Shown here in pieces: positions 1 to 12,700 of a stretch of DNA of 64,000 nt. The position numbers and the translations under genes were made by a program. The notes under the pieces are model-generated. The model searched no databases. It had not been told where the DNA came from and saw only the letters and a list, made by a program, of their open reading frames with translations. The stretch covers positions 372,001 through 436,000 of the forward strand of contig JAEHOE010000097.1 of assembly GCA_016858145.1 (NCBI GenBank), in the 5' to 3' direction. How positions within the stretch are numbered: the stretch's first letter is position 1; each line of letters opens with the position of its first letter. Source of the stretch: Edaphochlamys debaryana. Its lineage: Eukaryota; Chlorophyta; Chlorophyceae; Chlamydomonadales.

Positions 1-3000
1 TCGGCCGGCACATGACGCTGGATGACGTGATGGCTAAGGTGGTGCGCATCGAGCGGCAGGACAAGCCGCACGTGAGCGCGATCAGCTTCGACCGCAACGC
101 GGCCAACGTGTTCCAGTCCTACCTGCAGGGTGGGGTGGGGGGCCCTCTTGGGGGGAGGGGGGGGAGGGAAGAGGGAGAGGGACGGGGGGGAGGAGGCCAC
201 AGGGGGGAGGGGAGCGGCCAACGTGTTCCAGTCCTACCTGCAGGGTGGGTGGGAAGGATGGGAAAGATGGGAGTGACACTCGACATTGTGGATAGGGGTC
301 AGGCATTTCGGGGGGAGGGAAAGGAAGAGTAGCAGCCGTCCAGCTGAGGCCGTCCTGTCCTGTCAGCCTGCCCCGCGCGGAGACCGACGAGTGTTCTCAG
401 CCTGGGCCGTTCACGCACCCCTACCCACCCCGCCTGACCATACTCCCACGCGCCCCCCCGCTCCCCCCCCCTACCCCCCCCCCCAGGCGCCTTCAACTTC
501 TCCATCAAGCGGGGCGGGCTGCTGTACGGCTACGTGGACGAGGAGCAGCACGTTAAGGTGGGGGGAGGGAGTGAGGGGAGGGGGAAGGAGGGGGGGCAGG
601 GGGGGGGAAGGGGGGGAGAGGGAAGGGGGCAAGGAGGAGGGGCCAGACTCAGGGGTCAGGGGTCGAAAGGGCATGTGTGTGGATCACATTTACGAGCGTC
701 TGGTCCCCGTCTCCCGCACCCCTTCCCCCCCCCCCCCCAGGTTGACTTCATCTACGAGCCCCTCCAGGAGGGCACCGCCGAGAAACTGACCATGCAGCGC
801 CACACACCCGAGGAGCAGCAGGTGGGGGGGGGGGGGGGCTGGTGGTGGTCGGCGGGGGGGGGGTTGAGGGCAGGGGGCGAGGCGGAGGACGGGACTGGCT
901 CAACGCTGGCCTAGCCGCGCGGTGAATCTCGCTGTCCTCTTTTGGCCCCTCCCATGGTCCCCGCTCCACAGGTGGACCTCATTGCTCAGATGCTGGGATA
1001 CCGTAAGGTGAGGGGGGGGAGGGAAAGGAGGAAGGCATGGAGTAAAGGACCGGACTAGGTCCGGCGCAGCAAGTTCGCAGTCGTTCAGTTGGAGCGGGGT
1101 CGCCGGAGCCCCAGTGACCTGCGCTGCGCAGCTAAACCCAAGCCGCTATCATAAGCAGAACTGCCAAATAGCATAGACACACCCGTGGACACATTCTTCC
1201 GCGAACACAACCTTACCCGACTAGTCTGCGGTCTGATACGCCGAGCGGCCCGCGGATTCGGTCGCCTTCACCGGCCGCTGCCCGCTGACCCCAGCTGCCA
1301 GCTCTATGGGAAGATGAGGTAGCGCTGGCACCGCTTGCAGCTTGGTTTGGGGAATGCTGCTCTGGAGGTGCTTCGGGCGCGAGGCTCCAGCTCGGCCCGC
1401 GGCACCAGAACCGGAGCCGTCATTCATCAAGGTCACCAGCGCCACCGCGCCGGCCGGGCCAGCGCGCGCCAGCGTTTCGCAGCTTGGACAATGCCTCGGC
1501 CCGGACGCCCTGGGCGAGGCGGATGCGGCGCTGTGCGCTGCGCTGAACAAGAGCGCCTGCTCGCCAAAGCACGCGCGGCCTGCCCTGAAGTCCGCCCCCC
1601 CTCCACTTTGCTAGCCTTGCTTTTCGCGTAACCTCGTCCTCGTTTCTCATTCCCCCATGCCGCTCCTTCTCTGCTTCCACTATCCATCTCGTACGACAAT
1701 CACCCTTTGATCCCTACCCCCTCTTCCTCACCTCCCCCCCCAGGTGGGCTTCATCTTCTGCCAGTCCGTCAAGGCCCAGAAGGCGGCCGCCGAGGGGGAC
1801 TACATCATAAACAGCGAGGAGCTCATCATGATGGCGGCCATGCAGGTACGGCGCCATACGCCTGTACGGCAGATGGGGTGCACGTGATCTTCAGGCAGGG
1901 CGGCCACGCTTACTGTATAGGCGTCGTGCTGGGAGGTGGCGACGACCCCAGAGGGCCAGATCCCCCTTGCACCCACCCTTCCCCCTTCCGCCCTTCCCCC
2001 CTCTCACCCCACGCCCTCACCCTCCATCTGTCAACCCACCCCCTGTTTACTCCGGGCCCCCAGGACGAGTCTGTTGGCCTTGCTTATCGCATAACCTCGT
2101 CCCCGTTTCTCATTCCCCCAGGACGAGGTGGGCGAGCACTGCACCACGGCCCTGGTGACAATGGTGGAGGAGCCGGAGACGGGGTCGCAGGTGCACTTCG
2201 AGGCATTCCAGTGCAGGTGCGTGTGGGGGGCGAGGAACGGGAAACGGGGACGAGGTTACGCGAAAAGCCGGGGGGGGAGGATAAGGAGGTGTGGACGGGG
2301 GTGATCTTTGACGAGTTAGAGGTTGGATAGCCCAGAAGGTATGGCGGCGGCCAGCGAGCCCGATGCGCACCGAGGTCCAGAGCGAAAGGCCCGGCGAGAT
2401 CCAGCAGCGCTCCAGCGGTGGCTGTTCTGACGAGTGGCGTAGGCTAAGGCAGCTAGACTCTAACGGGACGGGGGGTGGAGCAGACGCCTTGGCGGATGGC
2501 ACACCTCCGTTGAGGCCGCCGCGGAGCTGACATGCCTTACAAATAGAGGCCTCTCCGGCCATCACACCTCAACCCTCAGTCCATCCCACTCGACCCCTCT
2601 CCCCTGACCTCTGTCCTCCCCCCTACCCCCTACCCCCTCCCTCCACACAGTGACCTGGCCGTCCGGCTGTGCCGCGAGGGCTGGCTGTCCCCCCGCGACC
2701 CGGTGGATGGGGTCACCAAGCTGACCAACCCCAAGGACCCCTCCATCAAGATGCCGGCCATGCTCAACAGTGAGGATCTTGGGGTGATCTGGACTGGAGC
2801 AGGGATCTGGGGGGACGGATAGGGATCTGGAGAACGGCGGTAGTGAGGTGAGAGAGGGTTGTAAGCCTACGAGCATGACAAGAATCCTCCCTCCCCACCC
2901 TACTCCCACACCCTACCCCTACCCTCCCCCCCAAAGGCAAGGACGTTGACGAGGCCGACAACGACTTCTTCCTGTGCCCCGTGCGCATCATGGACCACGA

Positions 3001-3776
3001 GGGCCGACTGCTGACGTCATTCCCCGTGGAGAACAGGCTCACGCCGCAGGTGGGGGGAGGGGCTGGCAGAGGGGGGACCTGGGATCTGTGGATCTGGGGT
3101 GGGGGGGAAGGCAAAGGGCGTTGGGGCGCTTTCTCCGTCTCCCCTCTCTTCCTCCTCTCCCTCTCCCCCGCAACCCCGCAACCTCTAGCAACAACACCCA
3201 ACCTGTGCCCCCCACTCCCCCCCAAACCCCCCCACCCCCTGTCAGGGCAAGACCGAGCTCCGCGAGCACCTCAAGCGCAACGCCTCCCGCGCCTACGTGG
3301 AGCGGCTGTCCGACTTCCACCTGCTGCTGTGGCTGGCCAAGCAGCCCAACCTGGACGCCAACGACATGGCGCTGCTGTGCGAGGCGGTGAGGGGGGGGGG
3401 GTAGGGGGGGAAAGGAGGAGGGGGGAGGAGGAGGGGGGAGGAGGAGGGAGAGGGAGGGGCAAGAGGGGAGGGGGGAGGTGTAGGGATGCAAACGACTTGG
3501 CGCTGCTGTGCGAGGCGTAGGTCAAAGGGGTGGGGGAGGTTAGGGGGGAGGGAGTGGCAAGCGGGTAGGGGGAGAGCCGGGCAGGTCAAGTGGAGCAAAG
3601 TTGCATGGGAAGGGCAGGGAGGGAAGCACACGGCCCCTGCCCTGTCCCTGCCTCTCCTCACCCTCGCATGCCCCTCCTCCCTGCAACCCCCCTGCCCCTG
3701 TCAGGTCCGGGAGCAGCGACCCGTGTTGGAGGGGTACCGGGTCATCATTGACTCCATCGCCGGCATTGCGCAGTAG
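1..3776 (+). CDS. NPL4: NPL4, CDC48/p97 cofactor (C-terminal part, 5' end outside window)
   Basis: Exons read as <1-129, 487-557, 741-821, 972-1007, 1744-1845, 2122-2216, 2651-2769, 2937-3049, 3246-3386 and 3705-3776 (stop TAG); all junctions are GT-AG and phase-matched. The joined protein follows plant and animal NPL4 through its MPN-like domain and C-terminus, with landmarks DRNAANVF, IKRGGLLYG, VDFIYEP, VGFIFCQ, ADNDFFL, FPVENR and SDFHLLLWLA. NPL4 pairs with UFD1 and recruits CDC48/p97 to ubiquitinated clients in ER-associated degradation and related extraction of proteins. The MPN-like fold in NPL4 lacks protease activity; the role is binding polyubiquitin and p97. The start lies upstream of the window, so the first Met seen at 12 is internal. 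The intron at 1008-1743 holds a dispersed repeat, and introns 1 and 9 contain copies of the preceding exon end. The family call is secure; exact exon edges were set by eye. Confidence 0.93.
214..249 (+). repeat. Copy of the exon 1 end inside NPL4 intron 1
   Basis: A perfect copy of about 36 bp of the preceding exon/intron junction (99-134) lies again in the intron, including the last codons NVFQSYLQ and a GT following CAG. It creates a second in-place donor site. Confidence 0.85.
1051..1599. repeat. Dispersed repeat R1, copy a (inside an NPL4 intron)
   Basis: About 550 bp nearly identical to 5766-6308. Both copies begin at CGGACTAGGTCCG, a short near-palindrome, and end around the sequence for SACSPKHA. 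A plus-strand frame (from 1342) stays open in both copies despite length differences, giving shared runs such as ASVSQLGQCLGP and ADAALCAALNKS. No transposase, reverse transcriptase or clear terminal repeat was recognised. It is probably a non-autonomous mobile element or a duplicated gene fragment. Confidence 0.75.
3485..3521 (+). repeat. Degenerate copy of the exon 9 end inside NPL4 intron 9
   Basis: The sequence coding ANDMALLCEA at the end of exon 9 (about 3353-3386) recurs here with a few changes (ANDLALLCEA) and is followed by TAG GTC. If retained in an mRNA it would end the protein early. Confidence 0.75.
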
Positions 3777-4720
3777 GGGGGGGCTGAAAGGGAGGAGGGG
3801 GAGGGGAGCATATGCAGGGGGGAGCGAGGGTGGGCATATGCAGGGGGAGGCGAGGGTGGGTATGCGGGCGAGGACGGGGCTCGACTTGCGGAGGGGCGGC
3901 ACGGGGGCAGGCAGGTGCATCCAGGGGTGGAGAGAAGGGCGGAAGGGCGGTGCGTCTGGACACAGTCAGCAGCGTGTCGGGGGGGGGGGGCAGAGGCAAG
4001 GAGGGGGAAAGAGGAGGGGGGCGGGAAGTGGCTGGAAGAGCCTCTGTGCGGCGGGTGCTCGGATGCTGGAAGGTGTTGCTGGTGTGGGTCGAGGTGTTAT
4101 GCAACGGGGACCGCCGGCCAGATATGTTGGTGTTGTGGGTCGAGGCAATCCGCGACCGGGGCTGGCCCACCAGATACCGCTGTTGCTGTTGTGGGTGTGG
4201 GGAAAGGGGCTGTGTTGGCGCTGGGTGGGTGCTGCGCGGACGACGCGTGGGGCGGGGGGCATCAGGGGCATGAGCCTGGCAGGTGTGAGGGGCTGTGCGA
4301 GAGGCTGGGGTGCATGGAGGAGGCAGGAGCGAACGGTTGGGAAAGAGGAGGCAGGAGCGGGCAATTGCGGGCAGGCAGGCAGGCCCTGTTGGGTGGGAAG
4401 GAGGAGGTGGGAGCGAACGGTGTAGTTGCGTAATTGGAGTGGCTGAACGTGTACGGTGCAGGCGAGTGCTCTGTGGGGGGGGCGAGGATGAGGGCGGGGA
4501 CGACTCGTCCCACGGACGAGGGAGGGACCCAGCTTGGCTGGCTATGCGTGGCGGTTCGTGGCTGAGCGGTTGGCACCCGGAGGACGACAGCTGCGCACCA
4601 CGGCCGGCGGGGATTGCACAGCGGAGGAGGGCGTGCTTGCCCGGCGCGGCTGGCAGTAGCACACCCTTCTCGCCCTTCTGTACTACACAGCCGCGCGATT
4701 GTAATGGTATGATTGGTACT
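3777..4720 (+). other. NPL4 3' UTR
   Basis: No coding signal is seen after the NPL4 stop. The stretch is G-rich and contains short imperfect repeats (for example around 4080-4200, GTTGTGGGTCGAGG units). It runs to a TGTAA poly(A) signal at 4700-4704. Confidence 0.6.
4700..4704 (+). terminator. TGTAA poly(A) signal of NPL4
   Basis: TGTAA is the usual poly(A) signal of volvocine algae and replaces AATAAA. This is the first good plus-strand copy downstream of the NPL4 stop. Confidence 0.55.
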
Positions 4721-6797
4721 TGGCTACCGGTACAGTGCGTCAGCGCCCAGGCCCTCGTGCCTTCGCATGAGCGCGCCAGGCTTAGGGCTCAGGGTAGAAG
4801 AAATCAACGAAGCGAAGCGATTGGTTGTGGGTTAGCCACCAGCACTCGAAGCTCTTTAGAGTGGATTGACTTGACATGCGCGGCCCGAAACGGAGCGTGT
4901 TCCCTTGGGGGGGCAGATCCCCTGACAGCCTGAGTGCCTGACTCCTTTAACCTTTAACCTGTGGCGTAGGGCGTGTTCTTATAGGGCCGAGGGTGGAGCA
5001 CGCCCAGCACGGAGGCCAGCATGGTGCCCCTGAAGCGCACACGCAGCAAGCCCCCCCCCCCCCCGGCCCCGGGCTCCGGCCCGGCTCCGGATGCATCCGC
5101 CCCGCTCGGGCCCCGCAGCGGCTACCTTTTACAGTCCTACTACCGGTAGTCCTTGCTTGGGCGCCACAGGCTTGGAAGGGCGGCGAACCCCTCATCCCCC
5201 AAGGTGCGTTGCGCGATTGCTTCTAGCGCTCTAGGTGGCTGGGCGCCGGGGAGATGCGGGTGTCTTGTCGCACCAGCAGGCAGAATCGCTGGAAGGTCTC
5301 TCGGGACGTGACTGTCGCCATCCCAGGCCCGCTGCCAGCCCGCCACGCACCGGTCCCAACTATATCCGCCCTGCTTCCAAGGGCTGTCGCCGTCTGCCGT
5401 CTGCCACACAGCCGCTTCTGGATGGTGAGGACCGGGCGGCGGGGTGGGGGGTGGGAAGACCGCTGACTAAGCGCGCCGGGGATGGGGGGGGGGGGTAAGA
5501 AGACCTGTGAGTAAGCGTGCGCGGGCCGTGCAGTTCGCCGTGCGAAAGCCACGGCGGGAGGCCCGAACCTCCCAGGCGTTTTGTGGGGTGCGGTTCAGCT
5601 ACAGCGCAGAAAGCCTTCTCACAAGCTTTAAGGAGAAATCTCTGGCGCGGAGAGTGCACCGGCGCGCCCGACCTGTTAGGTTGTCGCGCGTACCGCGCGT
5701 CGTGACGCCCGCATTGTGTTGCCTCAAAACACCTGCTGTGCAAACGCAACCAGTGTCATTAACGCCGGACTAGGTCCGGCGCAGCAAGTTCGCAGTCGTT
5801 CAGTTGGAGCGGGGTCGCCGGAGCCCCAGCGGCCTGCGCTGCGCAGCTAAACCCAAGCCGCTATCATAAGCAGAACTGCCAAATAGCATAGCCGCACACG
5901 ACACATTCTTCTGCCACACAACCTTACCCGACTAGTCTGCGGTCGGATACGCCGAGCGGCCCGCGGATTCGGTCGCCTTCTGCGAGCCGCTGCCTGCTGA
6001 CCCCAGCTGCCAGCTCTATGGGAAGATGAGGTAGCGCTGGCACCGCTTGCAGCTTGGTTTGGGGAATGCTGCTCTGGAGGTGCTTCGGGCGCGAGGCTCC
6101 AGCCCGGACCGCAGCGCCCGAGCCGTCATTCAGCAAGGTCACCAGCGACGCGGCGGCCGCGCCAGCGTCTCGCGCCAGCGTTTCGCAGCTTGGACAATGC
6201 CTCGGCCCAAACGCTCTGGACGAGGCGGATGCGGCGCTGTGCGCGGCGCTGAACAAGAGCGCCTGCTCGCCAAAGCACGCGGGACCTCCTGCGCCTGCCC
6301 TGAAGTCGGCCTTCAGCGTGGCGGACGCTCGAGAGGGCACCAGGTGAATTTCGTCAGCGATTGCGCGCATGCGGGCGGTCGCTCTCGCGCGACGCTGTAG
6401 GTACACGTGAGGGCTACTAGCTCTTGGAGCGACCTGTTGGCGCCCAACGCCCGCTAGCGTCCGCCCGACCAGACCGGGGTCGCTGTGTCTGCTGGACTGC
6501 CCTCCGCCCCCTCCGCTCCAGCGCTGCCCGCCGCCTCGCCTCCATAACGCACGCCTTCCCTTCAGCGCAGCCCAACCAGCCTGCCACTGTAACCCCCTCC
6601 CGCACCCGCACCCCCCGTTTAGAGCAGCAACCGTGTGTCCAGGGCAGACGCTCGCCTGCGTGTTCCCTCCCACGCAACCCCGACCCCTGCCCTGCCCAGC
6701 CGACCGTCGCTCCCTGACCCACACATGACCATGTTATGTGCAGGCCCCAATATTGCACATTTTTAAGAGCCCAGGGCTTTAGCTCTTCAATTAGCTC
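4721..6797. other. Intergenic region NPL4-kinase with repeat R1 copy b
   Basis: Apart from repeat R1b (5766-6308) no gene was recognised. Several short ORFs exist on both strands but lack recognisable domains or paired splice sites. The last 70 bases before 6798 are relatively AT-rich (around TTTTTAAGAG at 6757), consistent with a promoter or 5' UTR of the kinase. Upstream non-coding exons cannot be excluded. Confidence 0.5.
5766..6308. repeat. Dispersed repeat R1, copy b (intergenic)
   Basis: Second copy of the repeat at 1051-1599, same orientation, starting at the same CGGACTAGGTCCG. The shared plus-strand frame reads EPSFSKVTS, ASVSQLGQCLGP and ADAALCAALNKS, with codon-length differences from copy a. 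It continues about 50 codons further than in copy a before a stop. Confidence 0.75.
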
Positions 6798-9700
6798 ATG
6801 CCCTCACCCTTACGGCGTCCTGAACCGCCCTTCCCGTGCAGGCCATGCGTGGAGTACACGTCAGCTAACGACCTAGTGAAGGACGTTCAGGACCTGAGAT
6901 GGCTGGGGCAAGGTGGGCTGCGGAGCTGGGCTGGGTTACGCTGGGTTACGCCGGGAAACGCACGGCACGGGGCACGAGATCCGCGATGTGGGTTGTGGGG
7001 AAACCGGCCTGTATCGGGCAGGGACAGGAGCGCGCAGCCGGGCGAGGATGGCGCCTCAAGCGAGGCGCACCGAGCGCCTGGCAAGCGGCATGAGATGAAC
7101 CTGACCTCAGCCGTACCACAAAGTCGGGCCCACAGCCGCTGCGTCCCTGGAAACGGCATTTCTTGCGGGCCGAGCGATGGTCTCCATGCCAAGTGTCTGC
7201 CCTCCCCGCCTCGCCCCTCCCCCTGCAGGCGCACAGGGGGTGGTGTACGAGGGCATATGGCAGGGAGCCACTGGTGAGTGGCAGGGGGGGCTCGAGGTTA
7301 GGTGGGGCCTGCGTGCCCCCCGTCCTTGTGGGCTTGTGCGGGTTGGGCCCAGGCCCCGACACCTTCCGGCGTCCAACCCAGATCGCCCACCCTGCCCCCC
7401 TCTCGCCCCGCCCTTCCCAAAACCCAGTGGCCGTCAAGTTCAGCATCGTGCAGGTAACACCCGGCTGTCGTACATGCTCAATCTCGTTGTCTGGCGTTGT
7501 CTGTTAACCTGTCGACCTGGCATACTGGGGGGCATGTCCACATCTAAGATAATTGTGTGAACTAGCCGATAATTTTATCCTTTTCTGCGTCGTCCAGGCC
7601 GAGTGCCTCGACTCCATTGCCTACGAGCTGCTCTTCTCCCGCCTGCTGTGCCACCCCAACGTGGTGCAGTGCTACGGGGCCAAGGTGCGGGGTGCGGAGG
7701 GGAAAGAGGGGAAGGGAGGGGAGGAAGCTGTCGGGAGGGGAGCGCAGGCCTGGTGCATGTGGGGAAGTCCTGCACGAGCCTGGCGCGGAGGGCTGTTGAC
7801 TCAACATGGATGGTTGGACGCCTATAAGTCCTGACCGAAGTGCCCCTATGCCTGCCGGTCCTTCCTCATCCTCGATACTTTTAAGATGCTAACAAGTACC
7901 CCCCCGGTTGCCTCCCTCAGGTGGCGGTGCTGGATGAGGCCACCATTCGGCCCCACACGCCCGAGGCCGTTCACCTCACTCTGGTGAGCCGAGGGTGGCG
8001 AAGCAAGGGTGGCGCGGCTAGGAAAAGGCGCGCGTGGCGTGAGTGGAGATCCGCGTGGTCCGTGTGGTTGGACGTCCGAGCCCGCGCCGTTATCTAAGCA
8101 TACCGCATCTGAGCAACCCGTTATGCTTTCTTCGCGCTAACGCACGCTCCTTACTTGACCGCCCCCACACAGCGGCTGCCGTCGGGAAGCCCCGCCATTG
8201 CCGCTGCCACGGCCGCCGGCATGCTGGGCCGAGCCAACGGCGGCGGCGGAGGGCCCACGGGGACCGGCAACGGCTCGGCCTCGTCCCTGGCCCGCCTCCC
8301 GGCGGGGACGGCCTCGGCCTACGGCCTGCCCGCCGCCATCCCCCCATCGTCTGCAGCCACTCTGCAGGTGGGCCGGCGCGGTCGGGTCGGGTCGGGAAAA
8401 AAACGGAGTAACCGGAGTTACGGCCGCTGCGCGCTGGGCAGCAGGGCCCGTGTAATGTGCTCATCGTCATTAGGGTCCTGCTGTCGACCTCTTCGCTCAA
8501 CACGCCCCGGCCCTGCCCCTGTCTCTCCCTCTATCCTTCTCCCCACCTGTTCCCTCCCTCAGGCCGCCTACACAGCCAGCACCAGCGGTGCCCTGGTTGC
8601 AGGGAGTGCCTCCCGCTGCTCCACACGCACCTCGGCCGACCTCACCTCGGTCCCCGGGCTGGCGCAGGGCTCCTCCTGCCTGCCGCAGCGGACCTTCACC
8701 GCGGTGCGTTGGCGCCCTCCTCTGACGCATCTTTGCTGTCGAATGTCGTTTGTCGATGCTGCGCGTGCTGTAACCGCTTAGCTTGCGTAGCAAAGAAACC
8801 CGGCGTAAGCAACCGCAGTCGATTGAGCTCCTAATGTCGATGCGTGCCGTAACAGCCTGCACCCGCCTGACTATCATTGTGCCCAGGCGCCGCTTGCGTG
8901 CCTCCTTTGTATGATGCGTGCTGACTGTGTCTGCGTTCGTCCGTCCGTTCGCAGGGCGGCTCGCAGGTGCAGTCCCTGCAGCGGGGCGACTCGTTCCACT
9001 CTGACGACGGATTCGGGGACCCCACCGACCGCAAGTGTACCTTTGCGGACGTACGGGACGTGCTGGCTACCATGGGAGCCAAGCCCGGCAACTACATCAC
9101 GCAGATGGTACGTACGGCGGTAATGTACAGCTGTATCGTACGGCACAGCGCGTGCACGTACGGCAGCAGCAGCCGCAGCGGCAGCAGCAGCGGCGGAGGC
9201 GGCAACTACTCGTATGGCGCTTGGAACCAGACTTGTACGGCGGCTGCTTGCGATGCGTACTGCGGTTGGCGCCTTGGACCTAGCCCCACTCAAACGCCGG
9301 CCTTGAAAAACCCTAAACCCTTCGCGCCTCACATCCTGGACCCAGCTGCCCCCTCCCCTCCTCCCCCTGAAACCTCCTCCTCCTGACCCCTCCCGTGCCC
9401 CTTCTTCTCCCTTCCGCTCCTCCCTCCTTTGACTCCCTAGATCCTGGAGCACTGCGACCACGGCTCCCTGCACGCCGCCATACAGCGGGGCATCTTCCGC
9501 CCCAGCAGCCGCTGGGGCTCCAAGCTGGCGCTCAGGGCGCTCATACGCACGGTGGGTGCGCGCCTTTTGGAGGAGTGGATGGGCGGGTGGTTGGGTGCGC
9601 GTGGGCAGCGAGAGAAAGAGCCAAGAGCTTGCAGCCAAACTTCCCGCCCCATGGTCCCAACTGTTCTTTGGGCTAGATGCGACCAGGTCAGCCGTCAACT

Positions 9701-12700
9701 GCTCTCACCTGCTCACTAGAACCGACTCAGCTCACGGAAACCCTGAAACCCCGAAACCTCTTCCTCCGCACCCGCAGGCCCGCGAGGTGGCTCAGGGTAT
9801 GTTCCACCTGCACGCCAACAACGTGCTGCATGGGGACCTCAAGCCCGCAAACGGTGAGACGCGACGACGAAACGGGCTAGCCTTCGACCGCGCCGTTCCG
9901 AGTCGCCCGCAGTCTTCAGCACAGCTCAGTATGCCGTTGGGCCTTGCCGTAAAGATGTCACTCCCTCTCGTGCAAACCCGCAGTACTGCTGCTCAACAGC
10001 CGCAAGGACCGCCGGGGCTACGTGGCCAAGGTGGGTTTGGGTGGCAGCCAGGGAGCAAGGGAGGAGAACGGAATTCTGTGTGATCCAACGCGATGCCCTC
10101 CTGTCTGACCTTCGCGCCTTGACCCCTGCGCCCCACCCCCAGGTGTCGGACTTCGGTCTAAGCCAGTTCTGCACGCAAGAGCACATCAGTAATGCGCCCT
10201 GGGGCACGGTAAGGCGGACGCCTTCGGGCGGGCCTGGATGGGTGACAGCTGGTCTCCAGGTCTCCGCCACGCATGGACGCATCCCGCCGCTCTGGCCCCT
10301 CCCAACCTCGGCTCCCTAAACCCCGTCCCCGTCCCCGTTTCCTGGATATCCTGGGACCTAACCCTGCTCTCCCTCCCGCTGCCCCTCATGCACCCCCCCC
10401 CTTTCAGCTGGTCTACATGGCACCAGAGCGCCTGCTGGAGGGGCAGCTGTGCCCCGCATCCGACGTGTACAGCTTCGGAGTCATGTGAGCAGCGACGACG
10501 AGTCATGTGGGGGTCTTGGGTCGTGCTAGGGCAACCACCGACCTGATGACTCGGGTGGAGCCTTTTCTCACTCGCTGTTCTCCCCCTTTGTTGCCTCCGC
10601 CCCCCAGCCTGTGGGAGATGCACCACGGCCAGCGCCCCTATGAGGGCATGCACACGGCGCAGATCGTCATGGCGTGCGCGCAGGGGCAGGGCGGCGCGCG
10701 CCTGGAGTGGGGCGCAGGTGGGCTTTGGGCCGGGACCTGGAATGGGCCGGGAGGCGCGCCCTTCCTGACGCTCTTGCCCCTCTCGCACTCACGTTCACCC
10801 GACTCCCTCCTCACCTCCCACCTGGCCCCCCTCCTCGCCCCCAGATGCCAACGAGGAGGTGGCGCGCATCTCCCGCGCATGCATGGCACACGCGCCCCAG
10901 GTGGGGCCGGACGTCGTCGGACCTCTCCTCTCTTGCGCCAGCGCTGTTTCGTTGCAACCCTTCATCCTATCCTCCCCTGCCACCCGCTCCCCATCGCTTA
11001 ACCCCCTTGGTCTCCCCTGCCACCACCTGCCCCCAGGACCGGCCCACGTTCGACTGGCTGATGCGGGAGCTGGCGGCGCTCGAGTCCCGAGTGCGCCTCA
11101 CCAGCGCCGCACCCAGCCTCACGCCCAGCAGGTGCGGGGGGCGGCCTGCTGCCTTGCGTTAGGCGTTCTTCCTTGAATCGTGGCCCTGGACATTGTTAGC
11201 CCATGTGCTACACCCCAGACCCCACCCTTCTAATGGCGTGGATGGCTTGGATACTACATTGACCGGTCCCACTGACACATCCACACCCACCCACACCCGC
11301 AGGCAGAACAGTCGGCAGTCGGTGGACCTCCCGCAGCTGCGCCGCGCCCCCACCACCTCCTCCGTGCACCACGCCCCAGTGGACCCAGCCTCCGCGGCCT
11401 CCTCGCTCGCGCCCAGCCGCCGCGCCAGCCACGAAGCCGCCTCGGCCTCGGCCCTGATCCACGCAAACCTGGGCACGGGCCTCGGGCAGAACCCCCCGGT
11501 CGCGCTGCGACATCGCGCGTCCGCGGAGCTCGTCCGTACGTCGGCCGGGACGAGCATGGCTCGTCCCATGCATCGCCGTGCGATCTCGCGCGGCCCGTCC
11601 ATGCAGAGCGTGACGAGCCCGCGGATGGCCCTAGTGGGAGAGAATCAGGCGCTGTCGCTTCCCGCGAACGGTTTTGGCGCGGGCGTGCTGCGGACTGCCC
11701 CCGCGTCGGGTTCCGGGATGGCCCCGGCGGCGCTGTTTGGCGGCGGCGTTGACTCGACGGCGCTGATTGACTGCGGCGGCGGCGGCGCCTCGACGGCGGC
11801 GGCGGTGGTGGCGGCGCTGGCGGCGCAGCCGGGCATCAGCGGGCAGGTGATCGCGGAGGTCCTGGCAAGACTGCAGAAGCTGCAGGTCAGTCAGACGGTG
11901 GAGGAGCTCAACGGGCAGCCCATCCCGCCACCATCTCCAGCCGTCACCGGCCGGCCGTCGCTGGATCATCGCCGGTCCGAGTGTGCCTCGGCGCTGCCGT
12001 CAGGGCCCGGTGGCGACGCCGACAGCGTCGAGGCACTGCGCTCCGGGCCGCCGCCGCTGCCTGCCGACATCGCTGCCACCGCCAGGCCGCGGCCGTTCCG
12101 GCCGCTGACGTCGCCGCCGGTGAAGAACCCCGCTACCGCTAACGGCAACGGCACCAGCAACGGCGACGCGGAGGACGGCGGGGCAACGGCAAACGGTGCC
12201 GGGCAGCCCAACGGCTCGATGCCGTACCTGCCGTACCTGCAGCTTGGGCCCGGCGAGGGCGCCCCTGGGCCCCTCCGGCCGCAGCTGCTCCGCGGCTGCA
12301 GTGACGGCGTCGCCGCCGCCTCCGACTCCCAGCCTGCCAGCCCGGCGGCGGTGACTAAGTCGGCTGGACGAGCCCTGACGGGCAGTCATCTGTACGGCGG
12401 CGCCGCCACCAGTAGTGCCCTCACTGGCGGCGCCGGCACCTGCGGCGGCGTGCCGACCGGCGGCCCGATAACTGCCAGCAGCTGCCTCGGATCTGCGCTG
12501 CTGTCATCTGCCGTACAGCTATCCGGATGCAACGGATCTGCCTCTATGGGAAGCGCCGAGACGATCTGGAGCGCGGTGGCGGCGGCGGTGGGAGATCTTG
12601 GCGTTCTGTCGGGCCCCGCCGACGGCATTGACCTCGGCGGCAGCTGCGGCGGCGGCTCCTGCAGCCTGCCGCCGCCAACGCCCGGCACGCCGCCGATGCA

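Noticed and set aside
1335..1631. ORFs in the NPL4 intron as an independent gene
   Set aside because: They belong to repeat R1 and no start, stop or splice context supports expression.
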